From Eonycteris spelaea (taxonomy: Eukaryota; Chordata; Mammalia; Chiroptera; Pteropodidae), in NCBI GenBank assembly GCA_003508835.1, contig PUFA01000003.1, positions 10,331,501-10,395,500 of the forward strand: 64,000 bases of DNA, in the 5' to 3' direction. The translations under genes were made by a program, and so were the position numbers. Positions 25,401 through 38,545 of the stretch are shown here, piece after piece (the stretch's first letter is position 1; each line of letters begins with the position of its first letter). Under the pieces are notes generated by a model, which was not told the DNA's origin, searched no databases, and worked only from the letters and a program-made list of their open reading frames with translations.

Positions 25401-27174
25401 ATGGTCTGAATAATTTTTCTCTGTGTGAAACTACCAGGCCCAAGTGAGGATCAAATATGTGTGTGCTATAATTAATGGAGAGATTCACCCGGAAATTTAG
25501 GTAAATATGAAGGGTTTATCTCTTCACCCCTTGCTTTAATTATTGTTTCCTTATTTTTACCGTACTCTTGTGGCATAGATTAGAATATCTACCTGATATA
25601 TTATTTCCTGTTATTTTTTAGAACTAACAGATGACACTGGAAACAAATTATTCTCACAAAACCAGAAAAAAGTTTTCCAGTTGCTCTTAATTTTTATAGA
25701 ATTCTTTGATATGACTCTTGGGGAAGTTGCTCTGAGGATTAAAGATAATAATCTAGGTCCCCACAAGTGCAGTTCATATAGCAAGGCAACCTGTTATGCC
25801 AGTGGGTGTCAGATCTAGGTAACCTATTTTATAGAAACAAAATGGAGAAAAACACATATCTCAAAACTAGGTATGGATGTAGTCCCTGCAGGTGTCCCAG
25901 TGTTGAACTGCCTTTCTTGGAGGCTAGAACTGTGTTCCTGCCTGCTCCCTGGCTCGCACACTTGAGTCCCTCCTGAGGCTCAATGGAGATGGCCTTTCCC
26001 AGTCGCAGGGATCTGCTAAGAGTTTACAAGTATCTTTCACCTACTATTGTTGCCACGAAAACATATAATGGCTGGATTATTTTTCTTATTTTTAGTTCAA
26101 TACTCTATACTATACACAGAAATAATACTTTAGAGATGCATTCAAAAATTTTACCACACTATATATTATTTTTATGTCAGGGGAAAATATGTTCAACAGT
26201 GACTTTTTTCCTACTCAACTGGACTCAGATATTTCCGAATACCTCATTGTTTGGCAATGGAGATATAAACTATGGCCTATATGGTCATGGCCTACTCACC
26301 AACATTCACCTGGAGGCATTTACAGGAATCGTTGATATGGTACACTGACATTTTCTCTCAGAGATTCAAGCATTTAAAGCATTTACTGGTAATATGACAA
26401 TTCCTCGAGCCTGCTGATCCTCACACCTGAAAATAGAATATAATCATATAGTTATATCATGAAATATTCAGTTTGTTTAAATGAATAATCATTTTCATGT
26501 AGGCATCATTCATCATCATGGCTGTTGTCATGGTTGCTGGTCACCGATTGAGCATCTCGGTCACCCTCATTGTATAACATATTTTCAGTCTCCTTCAGGT
26601 GTAGACACTTTCCTAGTTTACTTAATCTATATGGCAGAAATCAGAAACATCTAGTATCCTATTTTCAGCTGGCACAGTAGTAATAGAATATCATCCGTCA
26701 TCAGCCTAATGCATGCTGGTTCCCTTGCATAAAGCTTTTGGACACCTCTAGTCCAGTTTTTCATGAACTGGCAGGAAACCAGATTCCTTATGGTTCTGTG
26801 ACCCAGGGCTGCCTCATGTCCCCATACCTCACCTGACTGCTGCTACTTGATGACATTCAGTCAATAAAACAAAATCTCTCAAACTCTACCCAAGACCAAG
26901 GCCTTGCCTGCTACACCTGCTATAGAGCTTTTAAGCGAGCCATTGCAAATAGCCTTGCCATTTCGCTGTCTCTAAAATGGAAAAAGGCAAAATCTCCCCT
27001 TTTTTCATTCTATGTATGAATACAGTTGCCTGCAGTGTGTTTTCTTGCACCATCTTATAAACCATTAAATAGTCTTTCTTGAGTCTTTTTGATGTAGACA
27101 AAGTCTGAATCTCAAGTATATTTAAGTAAAGGCAAGGCATACAATGCCATTGGGAAAGTTGTTAAAGAAGAGTA

Positions 27175-27700
27175 TTATGGGATCAACATAATAATTTCAC
27201 AGATAGCAATTAGGTATCAAAATCTGGGAAGGGTCTGAGACTTTACCCTACTTGTAAGCTACTAAGTTACCCTGTCACAACTTCATGGATGTTGGCAGAA
27301 GACACGAAACTCCTGAATCAGAAACAAAGGACTTCATTGCTAATAGCAATAATGGTAGCTAAAGTATCAACATTTGTGCCATTTCTCCAAGCTCCAGTTC
27401 CCACAAGGTGACATGAATAAGCCCAAGTAATCATTGTGCATACACAGAGAAAAACTCTGAGTCTAGGGACTCCAAATCTTTTATAGTGGACAATTAGCCT
27501 TGTCTCAGAGAAAGGCATTATTTTTATCACAGTGGGCAATAAACCAACTGGTCCTTTGTTCTGGAGGAAGACACTATCTCTGTCTTCCAAGGCTGTTTGT
27601 TATGCATACAGTCTTAGATAGTCCAGAACAAAGGTTATCAGTGCCTCTGCTTGCAAGACTACAGAACATGAGAAACCCAGAGAGAATTGTTTCCAAGCAT
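27175..27700 (+). mobile_element. Ancient ERVL-type LTR (MLT2-like)
   Basis: The start resembles MLT2 LTRs: AAAATCTGGGAAGGGTCTGA, then GACTTTACCCTACTTG, GTTGGCAGAAGACACGAAAC, and later CTCCAGTTCCCACAAGGTGA. It is non-coding; no internal retroviral genes are seen beside it. The family name is from memory and the exact subfamily is uncertain. Confidence 0.6.
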
Positions 27701-28689
27701 TGGATTATAATGGCTTTAAATCAACTTTTACAATCAAATTTGTATCCAAAAATCCGTTTAATGTAAACAACAAAAAAAATAGGTTTTGAATAGAAATTAA
27801 CTTGTTTGTTCTTATTTGACATAAAGATGATCAGGAGCTGCAAGACCCGGTCTGTGGTCTGTGGTCTGCGGCAAGCTCTGGGAATGAATATGCTTGTCTG
27901 CATCTAGAGGTGTTAGCAGGGAATCTGGAAAGACATCAGTGCCTTTCATCCCAGGTGGGATGAAAGGTGACTGCTTCTAGGTAGTTAGGAGGCCTCCACA
28001 GGTAGGGACGATGAATATTCTTCAATCAGGGTGGTGCTTTGAATTTCTAGAGTCAATGGCTGAGACTGGGAAATAGTACAGAATAACTCTGATTCCTTCT
28101 AGTACCCTCATCTGTGGTTAGGACCTTGATCACCACTCTGACATCTCCACCACTTCTCTTTTCCCTCCAGCACCCCTGCCTTTCTGTCACCAACCCCCGT
28201 ATGTTATTTGTACAAAATGATACAGTGCCTTATTGTGGCAAGATATTCACACATTACATTTCCAGTCCCTAAAAGTATACTCAGTTCAGTGACGCTGGAA
28301 TGCATCTTATCTGCCTCTGAACACTGCGTGAATCCTTAGAGCCTTCTGAAGCTGGAACTCCCTCTGAGGAAGTTGCCTCCTAGATACATTGGGAAATTCC
28401 AGTAGCTTTTTGTTGATTTTTTATCTAGAAGCTATGGACCCATATAGCCTTTAGATAATCTCTAGACTCAATGTGTTATTTGGCTTTTATGTCTTCTACA
28501 TTTTTCATCATTGTTTTGTCATCATTTTTTTTCTCAATTATTCTCATCATTTTGTTTCAATCTTCTGACTGACTCTTTTTCTGCCTGCCCCCTAGTATCA
28601 GGTTTTTCCAAGGTTACTTTCCTAGCTACCCTCTCTTTACCCTCTGACTGGGCCCTCACATTTCCAACTGTAATTCTTAACTACCTAAT

Positions 28690-29645
28690 ATGTACTGAAG
28701 ACTGCTAGGTCTGCATCTCCAGCCTTGGCCTTCTTGAGCTCAGGATGCATGTATCAACCTCTTTAGACATCATCATCTGAATGCTCCTCACACACCTCAG
28801 ACTTAATAAGTGCCAGTCAGGGGCATTCAAATGGGAGATGTCACTCATCTCCCACCCATAAAACTCCTACCCTCAAACCTACTTGTACCTTCTAGGCCTC
28901 ATCTGGTGAAGACCATCTCTTTTGGCCTTGCTATTGAAATTAGAAGCATATATATCATTTTTGACTCTTCCCTCCATGCTCACCCCAACATCTGATTAAT
29001 CACCAAGTGTTTATATGGTCCTTTCTCTCAAATCAACCCTCTTCTCTGTTTCTATATTGCCAATACCTTAGTCCCAGTATTAACCATCTCTGATCTTGTT
29101 CTAATAGATCTCATATCTTCCAGGTTCTTCTTAGCAATCCAACAACAACAAAAAATCATATCTGTACCTTATTCTTAAAATCTTCCAGTGGCTCTCCATT
29201 ATCTACAACATAAAGTTGAGACCTTACATGGCACTCAAGACTCTTGGTTAACTAGTCCTTACAACCAGTCTTTTACCACCATAACCACCCCCGCATGTTA
29301 TGTTCCATCAGCACCAAACCACGATCAATACCTGAAAAGTGCCATGTTCTCTTGGGTGTACCTCTGTGCTTCACTGCCTTCTTCCACTGGGTGCTCATTA
29401 GACTCCTATTCATCTAGTTGAAGCATCTTCTCTTCTATAAAGCCTCCTTTGGTTCCTCTTCTGTATTTACCTTCAGCTTGTACGTAACTGAGATACAACA
29501 CTTACCTCACTGTATATGCCATAGTCCCCCTCCTCATCTGTGTGTTCCTCAGAGGAGGCCCATGTCTCCCTCACCTTTCTTATCTCCCAATGCTTGGAGC
29601 AGAATGGCATTTAGTAAATGTTTTATGAGCTAAGAAATGAATAAA
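28690..29645 (+). mobile_element. Long L2 LINE fragment (3' part)
   Basis: CTCAGACTTAATAAGTGCC, AAATCTTCCAGTGGCTCTCC, ACATAAAGTTGAGACCTTAC, and a GCATTTAGTAAATGTTTTATG end with AAGAAATGAATAAA follow the order of L2. The reverse-transcriptase frame is gone. Confidence 0.8.
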
Positions 29646-30264
29646 CATGAAAAAATAAAGCAGACACATTAATCTACTGAGACAGCTATTTTCCCTATAC
29701 CCATATATTTATTTCACAGGCCATCATGGAGGTCACATCTTTGACTATTTGGACACTCTAAAAAACTGAAGAAATGATGGTAGAGAGGGAACTTTTGCAG
29801 AGAGTTGACATAATTTATGTAGGCCATTTCTTTCTGAGGATCATATTCTAAAAGAAAATTTGGAAGATGATTCTTGACAAATTGATAGTTAAGATATTTA
29901 TTCAACTGTCTTTTAAAATATCTCTTATTTTAACTGAGTTTTTCTCCATTTCTTTGCGAATGAATTTTCTAACGAGTGCAGATAAACTGAGTTATTGACT
30001 AACTGGAAAGCCACATCCATTAGTGACTAGATGTAAGTGAGGAAGGGTCAACTTTTTGATATGAGAATTTGAAAGTGGGATTTCTAGTTGTACTGCAATC
30101 TCGGGCCAGCTGGTTCTGCTTAGGCTTGGTCATACTCTACTGGAAGAGAGAATATTTTCCCTGGATTTAGTTGTTTTGATCTTATAATGTCTATTGGCTA
30201 TGACTTAAGAGACCGCTTTAGACTAAAAAATGTTTTAAGGATGACATTTTTTTTCACATCTGAT

Positions 30265-30335
30265 TTCCTTGTGCCTAGCACAGTGCAGGCCCATGAGAGG
30301 TCTCATTAAATCTTTTCATGGAATGAATGAGGTTG
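30265..30335 (+). mobile_element. Short L2 3' terminus
   Basis: GTGCCTAGCACAGTGCAGGC, then TCATTAAATC and GGAATGAATGAGG resemble the last 70 bp of L2. Confidence 0.55.
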
Positions 30336-31555
30336 CTACTAATCACATTAGACCATCTAATTAAGAGTAACTATATCTTGTTCAGCCTGAAAAAAATGAA
30401 TAAGCAAAAAAAAAAAACCCTCAAGTTCAATCAATTTATTTGTTAGCTGTTAGTTTTCAGGACTATCTATTTTTAATGTTAATGTATTTTTTCCAAAATA
30501 GCAGTTTCTGTTTTGATGTCATTGATGTTTCTGTCTGGCATTTGATTAGAGCTGGAGGTGCTATTGAAATGTATTGCCAACTTGGAATTAGACAATGTCT
30601 CTATCATTGGGGAAAGGCTTGTCTTCCTATTTGCTCTTATGCGATAATGGACATGTAGTTGACCCAGAAACTCCACCAGCCCTACTGGACACAGAGAAAC
30701 AAATGAATATTGACACTGTTTGAACCAAGAAAAGACCTGTCTATCTGACTAGAAGAATTTAAACAAGCTCAGAGGAAGTCTTTGTAACTGGGGCTTGCAT
30801 TTGGTTTGAGTTCACGATAATGATAGAGCAATAAATTAAACAATAATCTTAAATTGCTTTTCATTATCTGTTTATAGTGTGAAATAGAATCTATGTAGTA
30901 ATCAATATTAGAATAATTGGAACCCAAACTGGCACCTTTTTGGTCCTATGTGGTACTACAAGGGTATCAGACATGTTTAACCAGGTGAGCTCAATCAGAA
31001 ACATAATCTGAGAGGCAAAAATGGGGAGTGGAAATTACAGTTTAAGTGGTGCTGTAATCCTGCCCGACATCCAGCTCAGGTGTATGTCCCCATGTGAACA
31101 TGACATGAAGGCCACAGATCTGGTTTTTTTCTAGAGCTTCTTATAGTACGGACAACTTGTCAAATGTCTTTTTAGTGTTTAAGGATTTGCATTTGGAGGT
31201 AATATGGCCCATGACTATAAGCCTAGTGTTTCTTACAGCATTCTCTGAAGCTAATGAAAACCTTGACTGTTAGAACTGTTTGGGTGGATATGGGATCTAT
31301 AACATGGCATCTTCCAAAAGGACTTCTGAAGGTAATTTCGATCATGAATGGTTTCCATTTTAAGAGGTGGCTTCAGCCTGAACCAGTTTAGAAAAATCTA
31401 ATTCCGAATTTTGAGAACAAAGCCGGGCTTAATTTTGAAGGCATACAGTTTCATTTGACTGATGAATCAGTATTTTGCAAGTGATAAAAGTTTCTTTTGT
31501 AAAACTTGAGTAAGCTGAGTTTGTACCCATCTTAATGAAGCTGTTCCCTTATAGC

Positions 31556-31770
31556 AGTGATTCTCAACCAGGGGCAGTTACCCTCCCTCCCCCATTTAGC
31601 AGTGTTCGGAGATATTTTTAGCACACTGGGAAGGAGGTGCTATTGACCTCTAGGGTAGAAGCCCAGGAATGCTGCCTAACATCCTACAGTGCACAGGACA
31701 GCCTCCCACAACAAGGGGTTATCCAACCTCAAATACCCACAGTCTCCAGGCTGAGGACCCTGCTCTAGAG
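31556..31770 (+). mobile_element. MER5A (hAT-Charlie, non-autonomous DNA transposon)
   Basis: Starts AGCAGTGATTCTCAACCAGG, continues CATCCTACAGTGCACAGGAC and CAGCCTCCCACAACAAG, and ends near GGCTGAGGACCCTGCTCTAG, i.e. nearly full MER5A in + orientation. Confidence 0.88.
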
Positions 31771-32319
31771 TGAATGTGAGTGAACAACTTAGCAGGAACT
31801 GGCTCAACACCAAAGGCAAAGTCTAAAGAATTTTCAAAGTTCTGAGCTTTTTCTCTTGAGACCTGTTCACATTATGTTATTCAATCACAAGTTTCAAGTC
31901 GATGGTGTTAGTTATTAGCTATGACCCGGGGAGGTCCCTGGAATCTACACAGCTTGGAGCAACTATTATAGAGCTGGCTGGCCCAGTGCTTGGCTTCATA
32001 AGACCTGCCAGAAGGCCGAGTCCTGGCAGAGTCATCGAGACACCATCACAGATTGAAATCAATCGAAGCCACCCAAAGACTTATTAAGTTCAGATCTTTC
32101 TACCAGCAAATAATCTCTAGAAAGAAAAATTGCATGACAAGAGATTTCAATTGGATACTCCGGGCTCAGCTGTCAGGGACATTGATGGAAGAAGAACTGG
32201 ACCATTAGTGGCCACTGTACTTTTTTTTTTTTTAAGGAATAATTATCGTACGCTTCTCCTTTGAGGCTTAAGTTACCCACCACACAGTGTGTTACACACA
32301 GTGTAACATCATGATGAAC

Positions 32320-32370
32320 AGCCCTGGCTTTTTAGTCAGATTGATGGAGGTTCAAATCCCAGCTTGGTTA
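32320..32370 (+). mobile_element. MIR 5' portion (possibly split MIR)
   Basis: GGCTTTTTAGTCAGATTGAT and GGAGGTTCAAATCCCAGCTT match the left half of MIR (box B-like GGTTCAAATCC). The matching right half appears 480 bp further on. Confidence 0.65.
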
Positions 32371-32844
32371 GCATTCACTCTGCTTGTCAGTGAGTCCTTT
32401 TGGAAGGAGGGTGCGTGTTCAGAGGGTGCCTGAGAGTGGCCAGTGAAGGGACTGCTTGCAGAAGTGTGGAGAGGATCACGAGAGGGTGGGAAGCACCCAG
32501 ACACTAGCAGCAGTGGGAAACTGTCAACACTGCTCCCACCTCCAGGCCTGGAGGGACTTGGCGAGCAGCTGGGACTTGTTACGATCTCTGTAACCTTGGG
32601 AGAGAGCCCACAGGACAGAAACAGTGGCCTGACAACTTCTGCCAAACTGTGGCTCCACATGAAGAGAGCAGGGACATAAACATTCCAGCCTGTCCTTCCA
32701 CCCACCTTTGCTGGTCCCTCCCAGGGGCAGACCCATATGAAAGTGAGAGGGGACACAAATGCAGGAGATGCTCTTCACAGGAGATGCCAGCTTCCCAGGG
32801 CATAGAGCAGAACAGAAAATGGGTCTGAAGGAGCAGTGTGGGAG

Positions 32845-33005
32845 TATCTAACCCACTGTGTAGCCCTGGACAAGTTACTTGACCTCTCTGAACATATTTC
32901 CTTGTTTCTCATACGTGGACACTAATCTCCATATTGTTGGTTTGAGATAAACAGAGTAATGTAGATATGGTTCTTAGAACTGCACTGGTGTATTGATGGT
33001 ACTAC
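32845..33005 (+). mobile_element. MIR 3' portion
   Basis: CACTGTGTAGCCCTGGACAA, GTTACTTGACCTCTCTGAAC, then a diverged tail, is the central and right part of MIR. Confidence 0.72.
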
Positions 33006-34539
33006 ATACTTAGAAACTTTTATTTTTACTTCATTTTAAGACCTAGCGGGGCCTGATGTCTAGTGAGATTTTTAGGACTAGATAAGGGGTTGGTGCTGAG
33101 CTTTTGAAGGGCCAAAGAGAACTGACTAGTATGAGTCAATGTCTGCCCTGGCTGACTTGGAACGAGATGAGCTGGCTGAAATCCTCAAGGCCTGCTCTTT
33201 CCTCACCTCTCTCCCAGTTTTGTGATCTGCAGGAGGAAGTACCAGTCATCTGTCTGGGCACCCTTTCATAGTCTCAACAAAAATGCATTTTCCCTCTTTC
33301 CCTGTGGTTTTCAGATTGATGGTTACCGTTCTGACTCCTCAGCCTCTCTCTCCTATAATATCTGTTTCCTTTGTGTAAGAAATCCTCATTAGTAGCCATG
33401 TTCGGGTCTTTCTTACAGAATGGTGACAAACAGGTTCCTTGTTACTTCCTTCCGAATATACCATGAAGCAATTCCTTCCTCTTATTTCTTCCACATTGCA
33501 TAAAGTTCTCATTACTGTATCCCTTAATACAGTTTATTTTGATTTTTATTCCTCCCTTACATTCCACCCTGCCCCCACTTTGACCTTAAAATTTAGTTTA
33601 AAGACCTTTGATTCAGGTCAGTGCAGATTCTGTCCAAATACATTTTTCTGGCCTTTGCTAAGTATGTTCCGGCAATGCCAAGATCCCATCAGTCTGCTCT
33701 CTTGGGACATGCTCCAGAAAGACAGATCCCAGTTTTGGATGCCTTTTATGTTGCCAGACATTTCTTGCCATGTCCTCCCCTTATTTCCAAACTCACGCCC
33801 ACCATGGGGAAAAGGGTTACCTGGGTACCTGGCCCAAGTCCTCACAGTTCCCCCCACTCCTTTGCCCAGCCCCAGGGATACAGTCAGGTCTTGGTCTCGT
33901 TCCTGTCCGAGGTGATTAGCGGGCGTGGCCAGATATGGACAAGTGTGGGAAGCCCTGGAAGCTCCCTACCTGCAGGTTTAGTTTATCACAGTCACTTCTG
34001 AGCCTGACTTGAAGGCAAGATTACGGGGTCCTTATAGGGGTGTGCTTAGGCATGGGAGCCGTTCCCCTTCCTGCCAGCACTTGGCCGGAGCCTTCACTAT
34101 CCCCTCCCAGCCTCGGCTTTCTGAGGGCAATAAGAGGTGGTGAGGGTTTAGTAGACAGTTCCTTTACAGTGCCTCAGAGGGAGCCAGCAGCCCTGCAGTA
34201 CGCCCTGCCCCCTCAAATGCTAACACAGCACCTCCCTCAGTGGATCTCTTCCCACTGTCCAGAATCTCAATCACTTGTCCATATGTTCTTGCAGTGGCGC
34301 TGTTTATTCGTTTTTTCTCTTGAGCTCCACGGATCAGCCTTCACCTCCTCCTAAGTCTCCTTGTCTGCAGGGTTTGCCTCCTGGTCTGTTTGTTCCATAC
34401 ACACTAGGAGCTTCACTTGTAGCTACAGGCATGCCTCAGCCGTCCCAGAGGGAAGTATAGTTTGACTGTGCTGCGGATATAATCAGGGAGTCCTCTCAAC
34501 AAAATGAAACATGGCCTGTCTCCACCTGAAGCAGCCGTC

Positions 34540-35060
34540 ACTGCCCATAGTGTCAAGTCCCAGGTTCTCACCTTGCCCTGGCTCCTGATGCTGGCTGTCT
34601 TTACTCCTCCAGCATCTTGTACTCTCAGCCTCTGCACATCTCTTTCCTCTGCCCAGAAAGTTCTCATGTCCACTTTTCCAACCCTTTAACTCCTTTTCAC
34701 CTTTGAAGACCTCTTAAATCTCATTTTGGCACAGAGACAAATGTCCCTTTCCCAGACCTTGCCAAAGACCTTTACCATACCCTCCAGGGCATCCTGCTTT
34801 TGCTCCTAGAACAGCTATCACATTTATAAATATTTTTTAATTGTGTCTGGTGGGATCTGAGGGCTGTGATTTCCCTGTGCCCATCGGTGGTAGGGATTCC
34901 CCACCTTTGCCAGGCAGAGGCCATGGCAGGAAGTGTAGGATATCTTTGCTCCTCTGTAACCTTACAATGACAAGAGCCAGGTCTGTCTTGTATGTCACTG
35001 TCTCTCTCACTTCCATCACCATTGCTGGGCCAGAGAATGGATCATTAAATACTGGGACTA
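34540..35060 (+). mobile_element. L2 LINE 3' region
   Basis: CTCCTTTTCACCTTTGAAGA, AACAGCTATCACATTTATAA, then GACAAGAGCCAGGTCTGTCT and GATCATTAAATACTGGGACT follow L2 order, with an unmatched stretch near 34870-34960. Confidence 0.7.
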
Positions 35061-35210
35061 GCAACAGTGGGAAGTCGTGAGCAGTTTTCACCCCTTGGTG
35101 CTGGCAAATATCTTAGCTCTCTGTATAGCTTTTCCTGCAGACCAGTGTTATTCCTTCTGTTCCTGGGGACTCAGCAAATGTAGATGATACTTTTCTCTGT
35201 GTCTGCCCAG

Positions 35211-35475
35211 AGTGCAGCCAGCTTGGCTTGGGGAAGTGACTCAAAGGAAATGCCTCTGTGTGTGTTTGGGGGTTGGGGTGTTGACAAAGGAGGTCCTGAT
35301 GAAAGATAATGAGAAAATGGAGCAGAAATGTTCTGGAATTCAATGTGCGGTCTCAGGGTGCTTCCTGAGTGTCAACGAGAACTTCGTGAGCGGATGCTGG
35401 CCCTGGACCACTCTGGGGGCTCTCAGGAGAAAAAGACGAGCTCTTGTCCTGAAGGAACTTTTGCTCTTTGATTAA
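35211..35475 (+). other. Speculative alternative-exon region in FHOD3 intron 3
   Basis: An acceptor-like TTTTCTCTGTGTCTGCCCAG ends at 35210. Downstream, one frame reads KDNEKMEQKCSGIQ and another reads VLPECQRELRERMLALDH then SGGSQEKKTSSCPEG before a TGA. Both look coding-like (charged, helix-forming, normal codons), but no single frame is open throughout and I see no convincing donor. With the base losses seen in true exons, a broken frame may be an error. I do not recognise the peptide with certainty. Confidence 0.2.
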
Positions 35476-37859
35476 TACATCTTGGGAAGGTTTCTGCAGT
35501 GGATGCTGGCTGCTCCTTCCAGGGACTCCTGTCACTTGCCATCCAGTCCCCTCAGTTGGGTGCCTGGCCACATACCACCATGACCTGTTGGTTTTTATGC
35601 CCTGTGTCCCTACCCAGGCGATGAGTCCTCTGAAAGCAGAGATGTGTGTCACATCGATGACACCTGTGTGGCCTGATGCCTACGGCACAAAGCTTGTCAA
35701 AAAACAAGCAGCATTGCGTGTTTGCTCACACTGTCACATTCACTCTCCATCTTTGGTGGTTTCGCTTGACTTGAAAGTATGTGAATATTATTTAATTTGT
35801 TCATCATTAGGAGAGCCTCACATGCCACAGATTTCCAGTCAGACCTTACGGACACTGAGTCTGCGTTCTCATCAGGTTTGGAGATGACTATCTCCTCAGC
35901 AGTAATGATAAAGAGAAACCACCCCTGTGGTCAGGTCACACACATAAATGTCTGACTCTATGAAGTTAGGCCCTAACATGTGGGGATGAAACTGCACTGT
36001 TTATTCTCAAGAGTGTGTGGCTTTCTAGAGTTTGATTACGACACCTCTCTAGGCTGCCACTGGCTGTCCAATGAGGGGCAGAGTCGCTGTTTAAGTGGAA
36101 GGAAGCATGACAGTGGAGCGCGTGTAGGCTGGAGTCAAACCATCAAATGCTGGATCCATCCTGCTTTGTCTGCCTAGTCTCTTGGGGATGTGCATAGACA
36201 GAGGCTTATGGCAACCAACTGCGCCCATCTCCCCGTCAGTGATAAAGCCACACAGGCACCCTCGCCAGTGTGCACCATATGCTCACCAATTAAAACGCAA
36301 ATGCGTGCCACATGCTAGGCTGTTGGAAATACATTTTCGTTTTGATGTGGCTATTCTGAAGTTAATGTGTGCAAGAACATATGCTTTCTGTCAACCAAAT
36401 GATGACACTGCTATTGCTAAAACTATGCTTTTGCCATGCTTGTAAAGTAGATAGCATTTTGTATCTCTTTGCTAAATGCTCTATTATCAGATGAAAAAGA
36501 AATTACCATAAAAATTCCTTCAACACCAAAGGGGAGTTTTTCCAAAGGCATGTTTACTCTTTTCCTGTACCGGCCCAGTTCGCTTTTAAGGAAGAATGCC
36601 CGGCGTAGCCATCTTAGGCGCGTGGGTTCGTGGTCATGCCCTTTGTGTGTCCTCTTGCTACTTTCAGCCGGTGCATTTCTGCCTGCGACCTTTGCCCTCA
36701 TATCACTAGTTTCTATAACCATCCCTCTTGGGGACACCCAGCCTTTGCTGCCCCTGGCCTCCCGTCCTCCAGTCTCCCAGGGAAGCAGCCTGCTGTATTA
36801 GGCTACAGTCCCCAGCAGAAGATGTACAATGTGTCATCAAGCCATGGGAGGCAGAAGGGAAAGGACCTCTGTCCTCTACACCAGTTCTCACCTGAAGGGC
36901 ACAGCGGTGGAGGGCGGGGTGGGGGGAGTGGGGCAGGTTCCCATGGAGGAGGATTTCTTTCCTGTGGTGGTTGGAAGTTCCCCAAGGGCAGAAATAAAGG
37001 CTGGCATTTTATCCTCCCCACTGCCTGCCTCCTTCCGAAATTCCCTGATGCATTCTCAGAGGAAGGCAGCCTGAGAGCAGACGAGGGGCAGGGGTGCTGG
37101 ACCCAGTGAGTCCTGGCACCACGACTTCATGCTGGGAAACTGAGGGCAACTGAGTCCCCTGGGCAGTGAGGCCTGAGCTATCCTCTCCCACAGTAATGCC
37201 ACTGCCTGGCCTAGTGGAGGCCTGCTGTGCCCACCCCCATGGCTAGCCATCCCACTCATCTGAGCCAGCAGGATGCCTCCACAAAGAGAGCCCCCCAATC
37301 TGCTCATTCTTATGGGGTCTGGGCAGGTCTCTCACAGTTTCCTGCCACATGCAGACCCTGCCTGAGTGTCTACATTGCTTTGAAGAGTGTATGCCTAGGG
37401 TTCAGGCACACACTCTTGGGGACACGCTGTCAGGATTCCAGCTTTGCCCATCCCTGACAGTTAGTCCCGCAGGGGTCACCCACCCTCCTCTGGCTTTTTA
37501 CCTGTGGCAGATGGCTCAGAATTTTCAATCATTTTGCTACCCATTTACAGCTCACATCTGAGAATGTTGCTTAGCCACACTGTTCCCTAGAGGATGAACA
37601 TATGGGAGCACGAGCATTTTTACCTTGGTATAACCCTCAAGTCTCCCGACTCGATAGGTTTATAATAGTTCTGTGCACGAAGGACTCTTTCAGAGCTTTC
37701 AAAGTTATGGACTAACTCCACATTATGAGCAAACATAATGCAATCAAAGGGTGACAGGTCTCCTTGGTACAGCCACTGATAATCATTGAGCTGCTACTTG
37801 CTTATCAGCTTGATCACCATGGAGTTTCTTTTCTCCTTCCCTGAATAGGCAAAGGGATC

Positions 37860-38400
37860 ATGTTTTGGTTTTCCATCGCTGCATAACAATTAGCACAAAA
37901 TGGCACTCCTTTGTTATCTCACTGTGTCCATAAGTCAGAAGTCCAGCATGATTCGGCTGTGTTCCTGCCCTGAGTATCACAAGGCCAAGATCAAGGTTGT
38001 GCTGGTTGGGCTCTTATCAGGAGGCCCTGAGAAGAACCTACCTCCAGGTTCTTCAGGTTCTTGGCAGAATCGTTTCTTCCGCTTGCAAGAGCGAAGTCCC
38101 TGTTTCTGTTTCCTGTCAGTCAGGAGTCGCCCTCAGCTTCTTAGAGGTTACTCACATTCCTTATCACAGGGTCCCACCATCTTTAAAGCCAGCAGTACCT
38201 GTCAAATCCTTCTCTTGCTTCTAATCTCTCTGACTTCCTTTTCTGCTGCTAATCAGAAAACACTCTGCTTTTCAAAGACTCACTAGATTGGATCAGGCTC
38301 ACATGGATAATCTCCTATTTTAAAGTCAGTTGACTTGAGCCTTGAACATCAGCTGCACAATCCCTTCCAGCAGTGCCTAGATGCATGTTGAATCACCAGA
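37860..38400 (+). mobile_element. Old LTR-like interspersed repeat
   Basis: TTTCCATCGCTGCATAACAA, TTAGCACAAAATGGCACTCC and TTATCTCACTGTGTCCATAA follow a well-known multi-copy mammalian element, which I believe is of LTR type. The exact family is not settled. It ends within about 150 bp of exon D. Confidence 0.55.
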
Positions 38401-38545
38401 GGACGAGTGTCTTGGGAACCATCCCTAGAATGCTGCCTGCCACGGACGGCACAGAGGAATCAACCTCACATCCAACCTCAGACCTCACTTGACACTTCCA
38501 AGGAATTCCTGTCGTGATTGTAATCTTCGTTGTTGTTTCCACCAG

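Larger units (their letters stand above)
22473..38545 (+). other. FHOD3: FHOD3 intron between exons C and D (16 kb)
   Basis: The longest complete intron here. In human FHOD3, alternative tissue-specific exons are known in the central part of the gene, so this intron is the natural place to look for them; the best candidate I see is at 35211-35475. Repeats include an MLT2-type LTR, a long L2, a MER5A, a possibly split MIR, another L2 and an LTR-like block just before exon D. The stretches 22480-27170, 29650-31550 and 35480-37850 hold nothing I can assign apart from a few short repeat ends. Confidence 0.88.

Noticed and set aside
33439..33915. A 158-codon + strand frame
   Set aside because: Low-complexity hydrophobic and Pro/Ser text without a domain, promoter or splice context; not supported as a gene.
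36630..37109. A 159-codon + strand frame in a GC-richer stretch
   Set aside because: Overlaps open frames on both strands as expected from higher GC; no recognisable family and no splice sites in FHOD3 phase.
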